Source: Adiantum capillus-veneris (taxonomy: Eukaryota > Streptophyta > Polypodiopsida > Polypodiales > Pteridaceae). From it: a stretch of 64,000 bases of DNA. The notes under the pieces are model-generated. The model did no database searches, was not told the origin of the DNA, and was given only the letters and a program-made list of their open reading frames with translations. Made by a program: the position numbers and the translations under genes. The first letter of the stretch is position 1. Each line of letters starts with the position of its first letter. Location of the stretch: the NCBI GenBank assembly GCA_014529385.2, contig CM043964.1, forward strand, positions 106,394,087 through 106,458,086. The letters are read 5' to 3'. Shown here piece after piece: positions 44,877-57,480 of this stretch.

Positions 44877-45690
44877 CTAGCGCCTTGAAGTGAAGGTCCT
44901 TGAATAAGGTTGGGCTGGTGAGAAGCAGTTCCTTGCTTCCCTATGGTTGGTAGTGTCCTTCTGTCGTAAAATCCAACAATCCAAGAAGGGGAAACTGATC
45001 CAATAATCCTTCTTAAATGAGAACTTGCATCTGAAGCAATGATGGAACCCAATCGTCATTGTGCGAAAAGTATAGCCTATCAAGCCTGGAATCTGATTGG
45101 GTTGACTAAAGACAATGATAGGTGAACCCTGCAACATCTCTCTAGGGACCAATCTTCTAGGCATCAACAAAAACCCATTTTTCCTCCAAAGTCAACCATT
45201 TCCTAAGCTCGCCCCCTGAAATAATGTTTGAAGGAATGTTAGGGTCTTGTCTTGAGCACACCATGTTAAAATCCCCTAGTAAGCAAAATTCCCCCACAAT
45301 TTGCAGTTGAGAGAGGTCATTCCAAAGATTTATTCTACTTTTGGAATCATTGGGTGCATACACATTAATGATCGTGATCATAGAATTGTTTAGCTTCATC
45401 AACGCACCTAGTGCCCTCTCAGACAGGTGTTGAAAGACAACCTTTGGCTCAAGATCCCTATGAACTCCTGTTAGGACCCCATTGGACCCGTCTCCAGCAT
45501 TACCGTAGAAAAACAGGATTTCCCCAAGAGACTACTTTCTTGGAGAAGAGACCTCAACTGGTTCTCTTGGATACACAAGCAGGATACCCCCCTTCTCCTC
45601 TTCATTACGTGCCAAAGTTGTTCTTGTTTCTCCCTTGTCTTTATACCTTTCACATTCCAAGAGATCACTAGGGTTCACACAACCCTAAAC
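44877..45690 (-). mobile_element. LINE ORF2 5' part: APE-type endonuclease
   Basis: Minus-strand frames show the start of a non-LTR ORF2: ISWNVKGIKTREKQ (SWNVRG-type start), then a frame change to MITIINVYAPNDSKSR and LLGDFNMV. GDFN is the hallmark of the L1-type endonuclease. FVDARRLVPREMLQG follows. The frame is broken by shifts and stops. RT is absent, so the piece is truncated on its 3' side. Confidence 0.8.
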
Positions 45691-46289
45691 TTGTAATGAT
45701 AGACCAAAATTGACTTTATTAATTACCATGAAACGAATTATAAAATGTGGTTGAGTGTGGATCTTTAATTTTATTGAGTAGGAAAAGACCTCATAACAAA
45801 ATTATTCAATAATATCTAACAATAGCTCATCTTGCTATAGGCATACAACAAATTTGAAGCATGCAATGTTCTCTAGGGGTTGACACTCAGATCCTAAGAA
45901 GCTCCCTCCTTCACAAGCTTTTTAGGCAACTCGCATGAAAGAAAAATGAAAGTCCAAACACGATGGCTCCTTGAAATATGGATGCTCATGTTGTGTAAAT
46001 TCTTCAAACTATTATGAGCATCCCTTTCACAGGGAGATGAGGAATGCACACAAAAGACCTCTTTGCTTTTAATCCCGAGTATGTTGAGCACTATATATGA
46101 TTAAAATAATAATCTCTAATTTACTTGGTTGGCCTAAACAAAGATTCTGAAATGAGGCAAGGAGATTCTCTACGTAGCATAAACAAGGCATCCCAAGGAC
46201 GAACGCCACTGCTAGAGGCGAGATGTGAATACACAGCTTAGAAGGCAGGCACAATAAGAGAAAGCCTTTGTTTCCTTCCCCTCCCTCCC

Positions 46290-46444
<155 letters not shown>

Positions 46445-46919
46445 CATGGAAACAACGAGAACAAAGCTTAGCAAAACCGCGGAGCATAGAAGAGAAGATG
46501 GGTTCTGGTAAAGGATAATTTCTATTTCTGGTCAGAAATTCACAGCCACATTTTTGTAGTAAAACATTGAAATGTTCCATTAGTAAGAGCCTCTAGCAAT
46601 GCCAATAACTACCATCAATTTAAAAGATCCGATAACAACATCGCATGCTATTGGCATTGATGATGGAGTGCAATGTGCTTAATTAATGTTGGCAAAAGCC
46701 TATTGTGTACCATTAGCTTTCCTTGTGCCCAACGAATATCTTTGTGGAGTTGATGATGGGTTGGAAGCTATAGAGTATTCGTCCCTTGTTTCGATGGTTT
46801 GCACATAGTTTGAAGCCAACATGGGATTCTAACAAGGTGTTAGCAGAGCATCATCGACCTTGCCCACTAAAGCAAGACTACAAACAAAGAGAAACATAGA
46901 TTTTCAATCCCTGGTGTGA

Positions 46920-47430
46920 TAGAGGAAAAATCAAAGATCTACAAAATGAGCTTGACATGGGGCTAAGTTGAAAGAAGAGGTACAACACAGAAGCAGTGCT
47001 CATGATAGATATGATAGCAGAAGTGAATGTGAAGGTTGACATGAAGACAACAATCTCAGAAGAGATGATGATGGATATCTCAATAGATAATCAACATGAT
47101 GATCTAGAGATCGGGACAGACATGGTCGACATGATAGAAGTATGAAATTTGAATATAGAAGAAATCAAATCCAAGGGATGTTGTGATCTAATGACTCACA
47201 GAGAGCATAATGATCATAGGGATAGATACAATGGTTATGCTTGCAGTGAAGATGATGATGAATATAGAGACTACACCAAGAGGGATCAATCTGATAGAAA
47301 CCTTAGCTATTCAAAAGGGGATCAACCATACGAACTTGAGCCCTTCAATGTTTGTTGAGGTAAGGTTTCACATGTCATGGAGCATGGCTACTTTGTGTAG
47401 CTTGTAGGCATTTGTGATCAAAAGGAAGGG
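46920..47430 (+). pseudogene. gag-like charged region (Arg/Asp/Ser-rich)
   Basis: Plus-strand frames rich in RD, DR and DDD: HDRYDSRSEC near 46998 and SEDDDEYRDYTKRDQSDRNL near 47250. They look like the hydrophilic part before the nucleocapsid knuckle in some plant Ty3 gags. The knuckle itself is not recognisable. Stops and shifts are frequent. Confidence 0.4.
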
Positions 47431-48054
47431 AATCGTACATGTGTCGCAAATTGCCACACATATGATTGTTATTTCAAAGATATTGTGAAGAGAGATGAAG
47501 AGGTGTGGTCTTTCTATAGGAATCTAATCTCTCTAGTATGAATCAACCTTCAACAAGTCGCAAAGGGTTTTCTAGGGTTTCTGATGAATTTTGGTGAGAC
47601 ATAGTGCCGAATCTCCACCATACTTTTGTATGGCACTTACATAGACAATGCACTATCTACTTTCTAGGTAATTTTTTAAAAAAATCTAATATGAAAATTT
47701 GAACTTGTGTTTTGCTTTTTCCTTTGTAATTCCTCAAAGGTGAGATTTTTGTCATACAAACCTCAAGTGAAGACATCACTCATAAGGTTAGTGCTCTATT
47801 TTGATAAAGAGATTGTGTGCATGCTTTAGAAAAAAATGAGGTTTGGATCTCACAAGTGTGTTTCAAAAAATCTTTGATGTTTTATTTCATTTATCTTTTT
47901 TTGTTTAGACAAAATTATCAAGCAATTTGCCCATAGTATCCTACTTACATCGTATCCTACTTAACTACTATGACTAGTGTTTACATATTTATACCAATTC
48001 ACACATTAACTACTATGATAATGCCAACCAAGTATGGTTTTTAGATTAGCATTA

Positions 48055-48186
48055 TGTTAACTCATGACGGCATTCTTATTATTTGTAGTATTTTTTGTCA
48101 TGGGCCGAGCTTGTCGGTCTTGTAGATGCACGGTCAGTGATTGGGTAATCGTCAATGAAAGACGTACCAAAAACTTTATCAAATGA
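48055..48186 (+). mobile_element. LTR 5'-part copy (element E)
   Basis: TGTTAACTCATGACGGCATTC to about TTTATCAAATGAGA matches 52027-52158 over about 130 bp, including GCATTCTTATTATTTGTAGT and GGTCAGTGATT. It then joins integrase-like sequence directly, so it is a truncated or rearranged LTR. Confidence 0.7.
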
Positions 48187-48650
48187 GATTCCCAGTCTTC
48201 TAGTAGCTTCTCATGAAGACTGGGATAGTAACCCATTAGTGGAGCATTTATATATCCTTGAGAGGCTGGATGAAGAGAGAAAATTGGTCGAAATGCCCTT
48301 GTGGAGAAGAATAGGAGAAAGAAATGGTTTGACCTCCATTTAAAGAAAAAGGATATCAAAGTTGGTGATAAATTCCTCATGTATAGAGTGCATAACAAAA
48401 AGAAAAAGTCGAAATATTGGAAAAGAACCATATAGAGTATGTGAAATTACCCCACAAGGTACCATTCATGTGGAAACCCTTGATGGGGTTGAAACCATTG
48501 GATTCCTCAATGGGAGTAAATAAAAAAGATACTATAATCCTTCAAGTCAAGAACAGCTACAATTCATCCGTAAAAAAGAAGGCAACCAAGGTACAAGCAG
48601 AGTTGAAAAAGATACAAGCCCAAATTGAGGCTTGAGAGCAACAGTAGTAT
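48187..48650 (+). pseudogene. Ty3 integrase C-terminal region
   Basis: ERLDEERKLVEMPLWRR precedes a KSKYWKGPYRVCEITPQGTI segment and a following VETLDGVE...NGSK...RYYNPS. This is the C-terminal beta-barrel/GPY region typical of Ty3 integrases. One frame change near 48410 is needed. The catalytic core is missing. Confidence 0.7.
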
Positions 48651-48769
48651 ATAAGGCACCAAAGAGAGGTTAATCTTGGAGTTTCATACGCATTCCAAGT
48701 TGAAACACATGACGATTCTATAGAGTCTATGACCTGCCTCTACGATACCCAATTGAGTTAAATAGATTC

Positions 48770-49660
48770 TATGGAAAAGTATTATACAAGGCATTATTGG
48801 ACGCGGGATCTCATCATAATTTGCTATACTATGGAGTGTGGTGTCACTTACGAAAACCACATTTATCCAAGAGTACCATCCAAGTTAAGGGTATCCATAA
48901 AGGAAACCACTTTGGAATTCTCCACACTCTTGTCGTATAACAATGAAGCCATGGTTCAAAGCCTTTTGGTCGTACATGTTGGCATAATAGAGGGTAGCAC
49001 AAACCTAGGCTGCAAGTGGATGTCTACAACTAAGTGTACTATCATTTGGGGGACTAAGAGTATTACAACACAAAATCCAAATCCCAGTGTCCTACCACTC
49101 AAGAAACGACACATGAGCTATCACCTTCTGAGGGAACACACGACAAAGAAACATCAGAGATATAAGAAGTTAAAACATTTTTTCGAGTGGCACAACTCTT
49201 TAAAGCTTCAGCTTCCATGGCTAAGACAGATAGTGTTGCACCTAGGACTTAGCCTTATTTGATAGAAAGTATATATAAATGGGTCCCAAAGGCTTTGTTA
49301 ATGATCACTCCTACTCTTCAATCTCATTCAAAAAAGAAACCTTGTAGGAATGCGTCCACCCAGCATAAGAAATGCAAGGTTACATCGTGCTGGGTTCTTA
49401 AAGAGTTGCTAGAATCCTAGGGCTACTATGACAAAAATGATCAAATCTGGGTACTTAAACGTAAATTGTGTCCTATCGCCTACAAAACCATGTAGGTCAA
49501 CTCTTGTAACTCCAAAGCTGATTGAGGACCATGGGAAGGGAAAGATCATGAAGTACTCCACACCTCTTTCAGAGCTTGTTTGGGTTCCAAACCAAGATCA
49601 ATTTATTCCACATAGCTCAGCTCAAGAAGGGGGGAGTCACATGCAACTTCTAGCTCCTCA
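48770..49660 (+). pseudogene. Retropepsin-like segment 3' of integrase, and tail
   Basis: One plus frame reads FYGKVLYKALLDAGSHHNLL, the pattern of a retroviral-type aspartic protease (DxGS with DAGS), followed by STIQVKGIHKGNHFGILHTL. The next ~600 bp is weakly coding (KWVPKALL near 49280, YDKNDQIWVLKRK near 49430) and ends near purine tracts at 49625 and 49885. A protease 3' of integrase is not the canonical pol order, so this is either an extra ORF or a junction of fragments. Confidence 0.5.
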
Positions 49661-49699
49661 TGTCATTCATCCATTGATGTAGAAGCTTCCACACAACAT

Positions 49700-52026
49700 C
49701 TACCTAGCATTGTTAGTCTCCACAAAGCTACATAAGAGGTGTGGAAAAGTACCTTAGCACCCTCACAACTTGATGATGCACCTAAAATGCTGGAAAACTA
49801 TTGGCTAAAGTCCTCACCTATTACACACTAGAATAATTGGTTTCAAAGGGTGATGACATCTTCTTACAAGATATGATCTACCCAAGGAAGGGGGGATGCA
49901 ACTTAGCATGTATTTCCTTGTGAATTCCCTCTCAACCTTCCTTCCTTTACTTTTTAACCTCCAAATCTCAGGGAGTGTATACATATATTCTTATACTTAG
50001 ACTAGGAAAACAACAAAAAAATAAAACAAAGTAAAAGAGCAAGAGCCATCTAGCAACAAAAGTGAGACATCACAAATCCACAAGTCTCACAATGTCACAT
50101 CATACACACTGAACAACCTAGAATTATTAGGAACCTTATCAAAATCTATTTGTGTTCACAGATAGGGCTATATCACTAGAGTCATCCACTTCTACAATTG
50201 GTGAGAGATATCCTATTGACTTTTCTCAAGGATGATGAATGTGTTTTTCTCTTCTATTCAATTAGTGGGATATTGTTATTAACCCATTGTGTGAGGAGAA
50301 TTATGAGGAATTAGAATGGCTATTGCGTTTAGTGTGACCATGAGTGATCCCTACACAGTAGAGGATATTGTCCCATTGGCACGTGCTTACCCCTTCGACA
50401 GAGTGTCTACCCATGCATGGTAACACTCTTAATTTACATATATGCACAAGAATATGAAGAAGAATCAATAGATGATAGTGAGGAAGAGTATGGTCTCACT
50501 GAAGATGACTTTATTTATCTTGATGATGAGGATAAGGCTTACTCTTAAGACTCCAAGCCAATCTATGGTCTCACTGAGGATGAATTAATTGATCTTGATG
50601 ATGAAGATAGAGGCTTACTCTTAGGACTGCAAACCAATCTATACAATATCCTGTTACCTTGAACATATAGTGTGGTGCAAATAGATAGGTTAGAATTAGA
50701 TATTTTGCTTTAATATTGTTCAATAATTGGTTGATGCATTTTTCCATTGATGTGCCTCATGAAAGCATATTGTATTGTTTACTAATGTGTATAGGAAAAC
50801 ATTGGAGTAGCTTGACTTTTTAGCATCGTGAGGTCCTCATCATGTCTATACCCAAATGCATCAAGGAATTACTGCCATAACAAAATAGGTGTTTCTTGTC
50901 CATTCTTGTTGCTTTGTTATTTTTTCTAGCATTCATGCTTGCCTGTTTCAAGAGAAATTGGTAATTGTTTAGTATTATGCTTTAAACTCAATCAAATTTT
51001 ACATCATAGTCCCATGTTTAGGTTTAATAATCAAGAATTCAGATTGAGCTAGTTTATCCAAGGTAGAGCATTAGAGATCTTCTTTTAAAATCGTAAAAAG
51101 ATGTCTTCCTAATTGTTTGTAGTTACTTTTAGCTCTTAGTCTAATATTACGCAGCGTTGTGTGCAATGTGTCAATGCTCTCTACTGGGCTTAATTTCTCC
51201 TGTCCTTTGGCTTAAGTATTATAAAGAAATTTTTGCTATTGTGATTAGCATAGGGAGGGTAATAGTGTCAAGATGACCCCCCAAAACTACATAATTACAA
51301 ATCAACAAGTAGCAAGTCCACTCAAAAAATTCATTTTAAAAAAAAAAGAGTTCAAAAGTAAATCAAGGCTCTATGTGGCAACAAAGTCTATAGTGAAAAC
51401 ACTTTGGGGGGTCAGCTAAAGGAAATCTATTCAAGAGATGATTTCATGTGTGATTTCCTTTATTGTACCTCAACTTGAGGGTCTTCTAGGTATAGCCTCT
51501 AGTCAGTTTTGAAACATGAAAAAAACTGCTTACATGATTAGATAGCTCTAAATTGACTAGGAAGAATTAGAAAGATTGACTATGGGATTAACAGTTGACC
51601 TTTACTACCCTACTGACAGTATAACTAGCAAAGCTAGAGTCCTTGATTTGTTGACATCTACAAGTATCAGTGAGTTTAATTATATTGTGTTTTAATGTAT
51701 AATGTTCAAACACGTTTGTTTCATATTTTGTCATTGATTACTCTCTATGCTTACTCACTCCATATAATTTTTAACTAGCCATATTCCTATGTGAATGTAG
51801 TTATTGTGCTATTTTCTTATGATTTTGCAGTGTTCAAGTAAAGGTAAGGAGACAGAATATTGCAGAGGATGTATGCATTTTTGTTTACCTAAACATTTTG
51901 ATTGTGAGCATATCCATGGGTCACTACTCTCATCAAGATGTTTATCATTGCTTACCATCCTCGCCACTTGCTCCAGTTTGCACACTCATAGATTGTGAGG
52001 AAGAATCTACATCAAGAAAGGGGGCA
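49700..52026. other. Gene-free 3' region of element E with 75-bp repeat and PPT
   Basis: No gene recognised. A 75-bp acidic-coding-like unit (TATGGTCTCACTGA.GATGA) is duplicated at 50489-50563 and 50564-50640. The purine tract AAGAAAGGGGGCA (52014-52026) directly precedes the LTR at 52027. Purine tracts also occur near 49625 and 49885. Confidence 0.55.
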
Positions 52027-52330
52027 TGTTGACCCATGATGACATTCTTATTATTTGTAGTATTTTTAGTAATGGTCAGGGCTTGTTGATTTGGTAGGTG
52101 CATGGTCAGTGATTAGGTGATCATCGATGAGAGATGCACCACAAATTTTATCAGATAAGGATTTAGTGTAGGTTGGCTGAATGTGGGTGTTCGTATGTGA
52201 ACGGAATGACCCACATAAAAGGCATTGTAACTTAGTTTTGGGTCATTCTCAAAGGTACTAATGTGGAGTGTATGTGAGCGTGAGAGAGAGAGAGAGAGAG
52301 AGTGTGTGTGTGTGTGTGTGTGTGTGTGAT
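52027..52330 (+). mobile_element. 3' LTR of element E (start), with microsatellite
   Basis: TGTTGACCCATGATGACATTC follows the purine tract. CCACATAAAAGGC near 52213 is a possible TATA box. A (GA)n(GT)n tract (52279-52328) lies inside or at the end. The LTR 3' end is not clear. Confidence 0.6.
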
Positions 52331-54110
52331 TGAGCATCAATGGCAGTACGACGGTGATGAGACAGTTGAGCAACAAAGGCAAGCTCCTTCTTTGCTACAA
52401 TGCGAGATTCCCTCTTTGACAGAAACACATGGAGGTGAGTGACACATTGGCTACATCTGCTTAGCTTGTCTACTGTAAGTTTGTGTGTGATTGTTGCCCT
52501 CGTGGCTCGCACGTGGTGCATACCAAGGCCCCTTGTAGTTGATACATCCAAGGTCATTAAAATCCAAGGATAAAAAAGTGAAAACATCATCATCTCCTTT
52601 CTTCAAATCTCCTCCACTTGCTCGCAAAATACACAAGTGAAAAGGCCAACCCCTTCTGTGTACAGGTTTTCTTTTGCATTGTTGTGCTAAGAGTGCATTT
52701 CTTTCACTAATAAAGCAAAAGTACATTCATTTACATGGACAAGGTGTATTTATTTTGGGGGGTATGTGATTTTCTTCCACAAAAAGTGAGTATAACGATG
52801 ACTCTTTGGGTGAGTGTGCACAAGAAGTTATGTGCACCCTTTTTTTGGGGTTGCATACTCTTTCAACTAAGAGAGTTAGATAGACTAAATTAAAATCCAT
52901 GCTCGAAATGAGCCATGAAGGCATGGAGTGAACAAAAAGAATTCCCAAATGTTCATAGGCAAAGAGAGGAAAGGCACCCCACTACATACCACAAGATTGC
53001 GTTTCAGTTACAACGATAAAGACGCTAGCATGGGATCCACCCATTCATGAAGGACCAATAGCACAACCAACAAAGAATAGAAGCATACCATCTCATAAGA
53101 GGGGAGCATAGAAGCTCCATCACCATCGAAGTTGACTCCACTACTTGCAAATCAGACAAAGCAGGATTCGATCTAGCAACAACAAACAACCTTAAATAGG
53201 TTTTGCAACGAGAGCCTTGCACCATCAAGCTCCATCAAGTATGAGGCAAAGGTGCCCAAGGATTCCATGGGATGAGGTACTACTACCACCATCATCTCTT
53301 CCCTCCTTTGTCTACAACATCCCAAACGCAACCACCTTCGCTAGATAGAATTGGCCACCGTTGCCCACCCTAGGGTTTGGAAGGACAACCTCCACCACAT
53401 GCACAAAAATACGCTTGGGCGGCAAAACCCCCATAGGAGGAGAGCACAATCCAATGGGCATCCCCCAAGATAGCTCCTAGCCCTCCACCATGCAGATCTC
53501 AACCCTTACAGAAACAAAACCGCCATTCTCGGCTTCGCAATAGATGCAGATACACATCCATTCCCCAAACAACCCACCCATGAACCCTCCCTAGTTGTTG
53601 TAGCACCACTGAAGCTAATAACCTGCATCTAGGGTTTTTCACGGAGCAAAAAATCTTAAGATGTGCATATTTGAAGTTATGTGCACATTTAAAGTTTGTC
53701 AAGCTATGTGCATACTTTAAAGTTTGTCAAGCTATATGCACATTTTGAAGTTTCTCCTCTAGCAAAGAAACAATAATAACGCCTAAGTGTTGAATTCAAA
53801 AGAAAATTTAGGTATAATTTTTTTTCATTTTAAAATGAATTAACCTAAATGCTCTTAGAATATAAACAAGTGATAAGATCACGAGGCCTTCCTTGTCATT
53901 AAGTTATTACAAAATAGTCTTAATAATTAGTATAATGAGGTTGAATGGAATAAGTTTTTAATTGTCAGCTTTGCAGTATCAAAAAAATACATGGAGAGAA
54001 TATTCTCTTCTTGAGAGCTAGGTTGATAGCAAGAGGTGTGCCAAAGAAGTCCAAAACTCCATAAGATCCAAAGGAAAATTTGAAAACCTACACAAGAAGA
54101 TCTAGACTTA
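52331..54110. other. Gene-free interval, possibly LINE 5' UTR
   Basis: No gene recognised. 53270-53640 is C-rich, with ACCCTAGGGTTT and Ala/Pro-type codons as in plant LINE leaders. A ~29-bp unit (AAGTTTGTCAAGCTATGTGC) repeats three times at 53665-53755. Confidence 0.4.
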
Positions 54111-54169
54111 AACTATGAACCTTTTGTAAAGAGGAGAGAGAGAGACACTGATAACAATTTGTGGATCTT

Positions 54170-54330
54170 AACATGGGATGATTTGGAGCGTATCATGCAA
54201 GAGTTGGTGTTCTTTGCCTTTCCCAATGCATGCTACAAATGCCATAGGATTGGTTACTATGCTAGGAACCGCTCAGTGGGTGCACTTGTTCACAGTCAAG
54301 TGATCGAAACCACATAGAAGCGGATTGATC
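54170..54330 (+). pseudogene. LINE ORF1-type zinc knuckle, mutated
   Basis: LERIMQELVFFAFPNACYKC is followed by HRIGYYARNR. The pattern is C-x2-C-x4-H-x4-C, with His changed to Tyr and the last Cys to Arg. It fits the knuckle of a plant LINE ORF1 (DUF4283-type) protein. Confidence 0.5.
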
Positions 54331-54427
54331 GAGATGTCAAGCCATCGATGGATGAGAATGCATGCATGCCAAAAAAAACAACATGTGATAAGGGTATGAC
54401 TGAGCATGAAGTTACCACATAATCTAA

Positions 54428-55720
54428 TCATTTGACTCCAAGAGCACACGAGAAGATGTAAAGTACTAGATCTGAGTTAAAATTCTTAGACCCTTTGCTA
54501 TACCTGACATTTGTATAAGGGGACGTGCTTTGAGCTTCTGCTTCAAGAATCCTTTCCACAACATCTTCTAGAAAATTTGCATTTTGATTTGTATTTTTCA
54601 ACGATTGAGAGATTGGATCCCTCATCGATTTGTGCACTTCGTGGGGCTACCTCAATGACATACCACCACCTCAGGTCCAAATTCTTCGGATAGAAAATCA
54701 CCTACAAAGAGACATAAGCACGTATGAGATAACATGTGGAAAATTCCCACAATTGGTTGCAGTAAGTTACATGGGCCTACTTGTTCGTAGTGCATGAAAA
54801 GGAGGAATACGTTTAGAAGATCGCTTTATTTTTTATCCAATTACACCTCAAGAAAGACTAACTCTCCTCTACGCAATGTTGGAGCACACCCCTCCATGTT
54901 CAACCCATCAGTAGTGAAGACCTTTCCATGTACCTTAAGTAGCAAGGGTCTTCCCTCAATGATTTCCAAAGGTGCCTTTCCTGTAGTAGTATGGAAACTG
55001 TTATTGTACGCATTCTGGTAGATACTTCTACCATTGTGAGCGTTGATCTACTTCTTTAACATAAGTCTTTAGTAGATCAAGAATTGTAAGGTTAGCTATC
55101 TCACTTTGGACACCCGTTTATGGGTGGTAGATTGAAGAGAAATTCAACCTTGTACCTAGATTTCAAAGAGACTTTCCAAAAATTATTGGTCATTCTAGGA
55201 TCTCTATCTGACATGATGGATGTTGGCAGTCCATGGTGTTTGAGAATCTGAGATATGAAGAGGGTTGCCATTTGGTGTGCCTTAATAGTCTTTTTGATAG
55301 GAATAAAGTGTGCTTGCTTGCTAAACTTGTCGACTATTGTTCATATTCCCGTATTCCCATGGATAGACTAGGGTAATCCAAAGATAAAATCCATGGATAT
55401 ACTCTCCCATGGAAAATTAGGGATTGGCAATGGCTGGAGTAATACAAGTTGCTTCCCACTATCATACTTTGTCTTTTGGCATGCCACACATTTTGAAACA
55501 TACTCTGCTTTCATGGTGGGCCAATAAAAATACGTCTCTACTCCTCAATGAGTAGGTTGAATCCCTCTATGCCCCGCATAGGAAGGAGCATGGGATTCAC
55601 ACATCACTTTCTCATGAAGGGAGTGAGTAACACATAGCCTGTTTGCCATGGAGAAGATAACCATCTTGCAAGGTGAATGGTTCCTCTTTCTTCCCTAAGG
55701 CAAGGCCTGACATTATGTCC
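54428..55720 (-). pseudogene. Ty3 integrase remnant (element F)
   Basis: In order on the minus strand: an HHCC finger (ESHAPSYAGHRGIQPTH...CVACQK), the core with ISMDFIFGLP (first Asp), VDKFSKQAHFIPIKKT and IMSDRDPRM (second Asp). The YHP.TG.QSEIANLTIL block contains the catalytic Glu, but a stop (TAA where CAA is expected) precedes it. A C-terminal part extends to about 54430. Several frame errors. No RT is seen upstream. Confidence 0.8.
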
Positions 55721-55849
55721 TTAAAATCAAATTCATAGGCAAATGTTGCAAAGACACCTCCACTCTCATCTGGAATGAAGTGACCAGATATTGAAGAAAT
55801 ACAGCTCTTCAATGGTCTCCTTGGGGCCCCTTGATTGCAAGACGACTCG

Positions 55850-56570
55850 ACAACGAAGGATTTGACACCTTGGCCTCCTTATGGAATCACCATGAAGGAG
55901 GATGTCAGTCTTTAGAAAGATTAAAAGAGGTCAATAACCTTTCCCTATAGGAAGAGGTCCTTGTGGGTAGGCTCTTAGATGCACTCTTGCACATTTTCCT
56001 CCCACTGTGCTCTACGTCCATTGAGTGGAAAGCATGGAAATGGCTGGGGGGGAAGTCATTTGCTTCTCCCTTGAAAAAGAGCAACTACAAGAAGCTAGCT
56101 TTCTCTTACCAACAAGTTGGACATCTCAACAAAACCTGATCCAAAAGGTGGAGCAAGATCAAATGGAGCTAGGTGATAAGAACATCTAGCACTCTAAATG
56201 CAAAGATGATCAGTAAGTCTTCCTATGGAGAATGGTTTTTGGTTTTCTAGCAACCGGGGACAAGGCTAGGGTGAGAGGTCTTGGTGATGGAACCTGCATC
56301 AGATGTAACCAACAAACCGACCATATATCGCATCACTCGGGGATGTCCAGTAATCAAGAACTTCACTGGAAGAGTCTACAAATGGGTGTTCTATAAGCTA
56401 GGCACCCCTTTCTTTAGATGAGACCTAGCGCTAGTATCCAGACGTGTGGTCGATGAAGAGCTGTTAACAAAAAATTGTATAATTAGAGATGTTGTCTTGA
56501 AAGCCATATGGGTTTCCAGGAATGAACAACGATTCTAAAAAAAGAACGGAGTACTACATGCAGACCTAGT
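55850..56570 (+). mobile_element. LINE RT zinc-binding C-terminus
   Basis: GDGTCIRCNQQTDHISHITR is followed by GCPVIKNF and KWVFYKLGTPFF, the CxxC...H...C RT zinc-binding domain. DVVLKAIWVSRNEQRF is the standard end of such proteins. Upstream, WKWLGGKSFASPLKKSNYKK and QQVGHLNKT fit the preceding region. Frames shift at least twice. Confidence 0.7.
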
Positions 56571-56839
56571 GTTGGAAACTTGTGGATCACTTCGTTCAAG
56601 CAGGAGAAAGCAGCTTGTCGAGAAGAAGAAGATATGACCTTGTAGGGAGGCTATAGGAATTTTTGTAACAAGGATTAAGGGTAAGTATGGGCTCAATGGT
56701 CTCAAATCCCTTAAGGAGCTTTGTGCCCATTGAAATGACCTCTTCGTATACATTGGATGATCCGTGTGCAAAGGATATGCCAAGGTTTGATGTACTTTTT
56801 TAACTCAATGCAATTTAGGCTCAAATGAGCATTTAAAAA

Positions 56840-57480
56840 AACAAAGTTTGCATTTTAGATTTATATTGCGGTATAGGTTTACACTTGTGTTGTAGGTTAA
56901 GGGTTTAGGTTACTTTGCACTAGAGATTTATGCTTCTATTTGAATTTAGGTTTGCGTTAGGCTTTGAGTTTTTGGTTTTAAGCTTTTTGTATTTAAAGTT
57001 TGCATTGTGGTTTACGTGTACAATTTACATGATATTTTTAGGGTTTGAGTTTAAGCTTGCATTGTAAATTTAGAATTTGAATTGTAGCCTTTAGTTTGTG
57101 TTTGAACTTTAGAGTTATGTTTGAACTTAGAGTTGTGTTTGATGTTTAAAGTTTGAATTTGAGTTTGCATGTTAGGTTTACATTGTGGTTTCAGTTAAGG
57201 ATTTGTGTTGTCGGCTTATTGTTTGAATTTAGATTTGTATTCTAAGTTTATGGTTTAAATTCAATTTTATGATTTAAGTAAGATTTATGTTTTAGGTTTA
57301 CATTGTGATTTCAGTTAAGGATTTGTGTTGTCGGCTTACTCTTTGAATTCATTCTAAGGTTATGGTTTGAATTCAAATTTATGATTTAAGTAAGATTTGT
57401 GTTTTAGGTACATGTTTGCATTTAGTTTAATTAACTAAATAAGCATTTAGCTTTGAATTTTAGTTTTATCAACAAGTGCT
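56840..57480. repeat. Degenerate GTTTAGG/TTTGAATT-rich repeats, 120-bp unit
   Basis: The block is rich in short words such as GGTTTA, GTTTGAATTTAGG and TTTAGGTTT, partly telomere-like (plant telomere is TTTAGGG). A 120-bp unit starting TTAGGTTTACATTGTG is repeated at 57172 and 57292. Confidence 0.7.
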
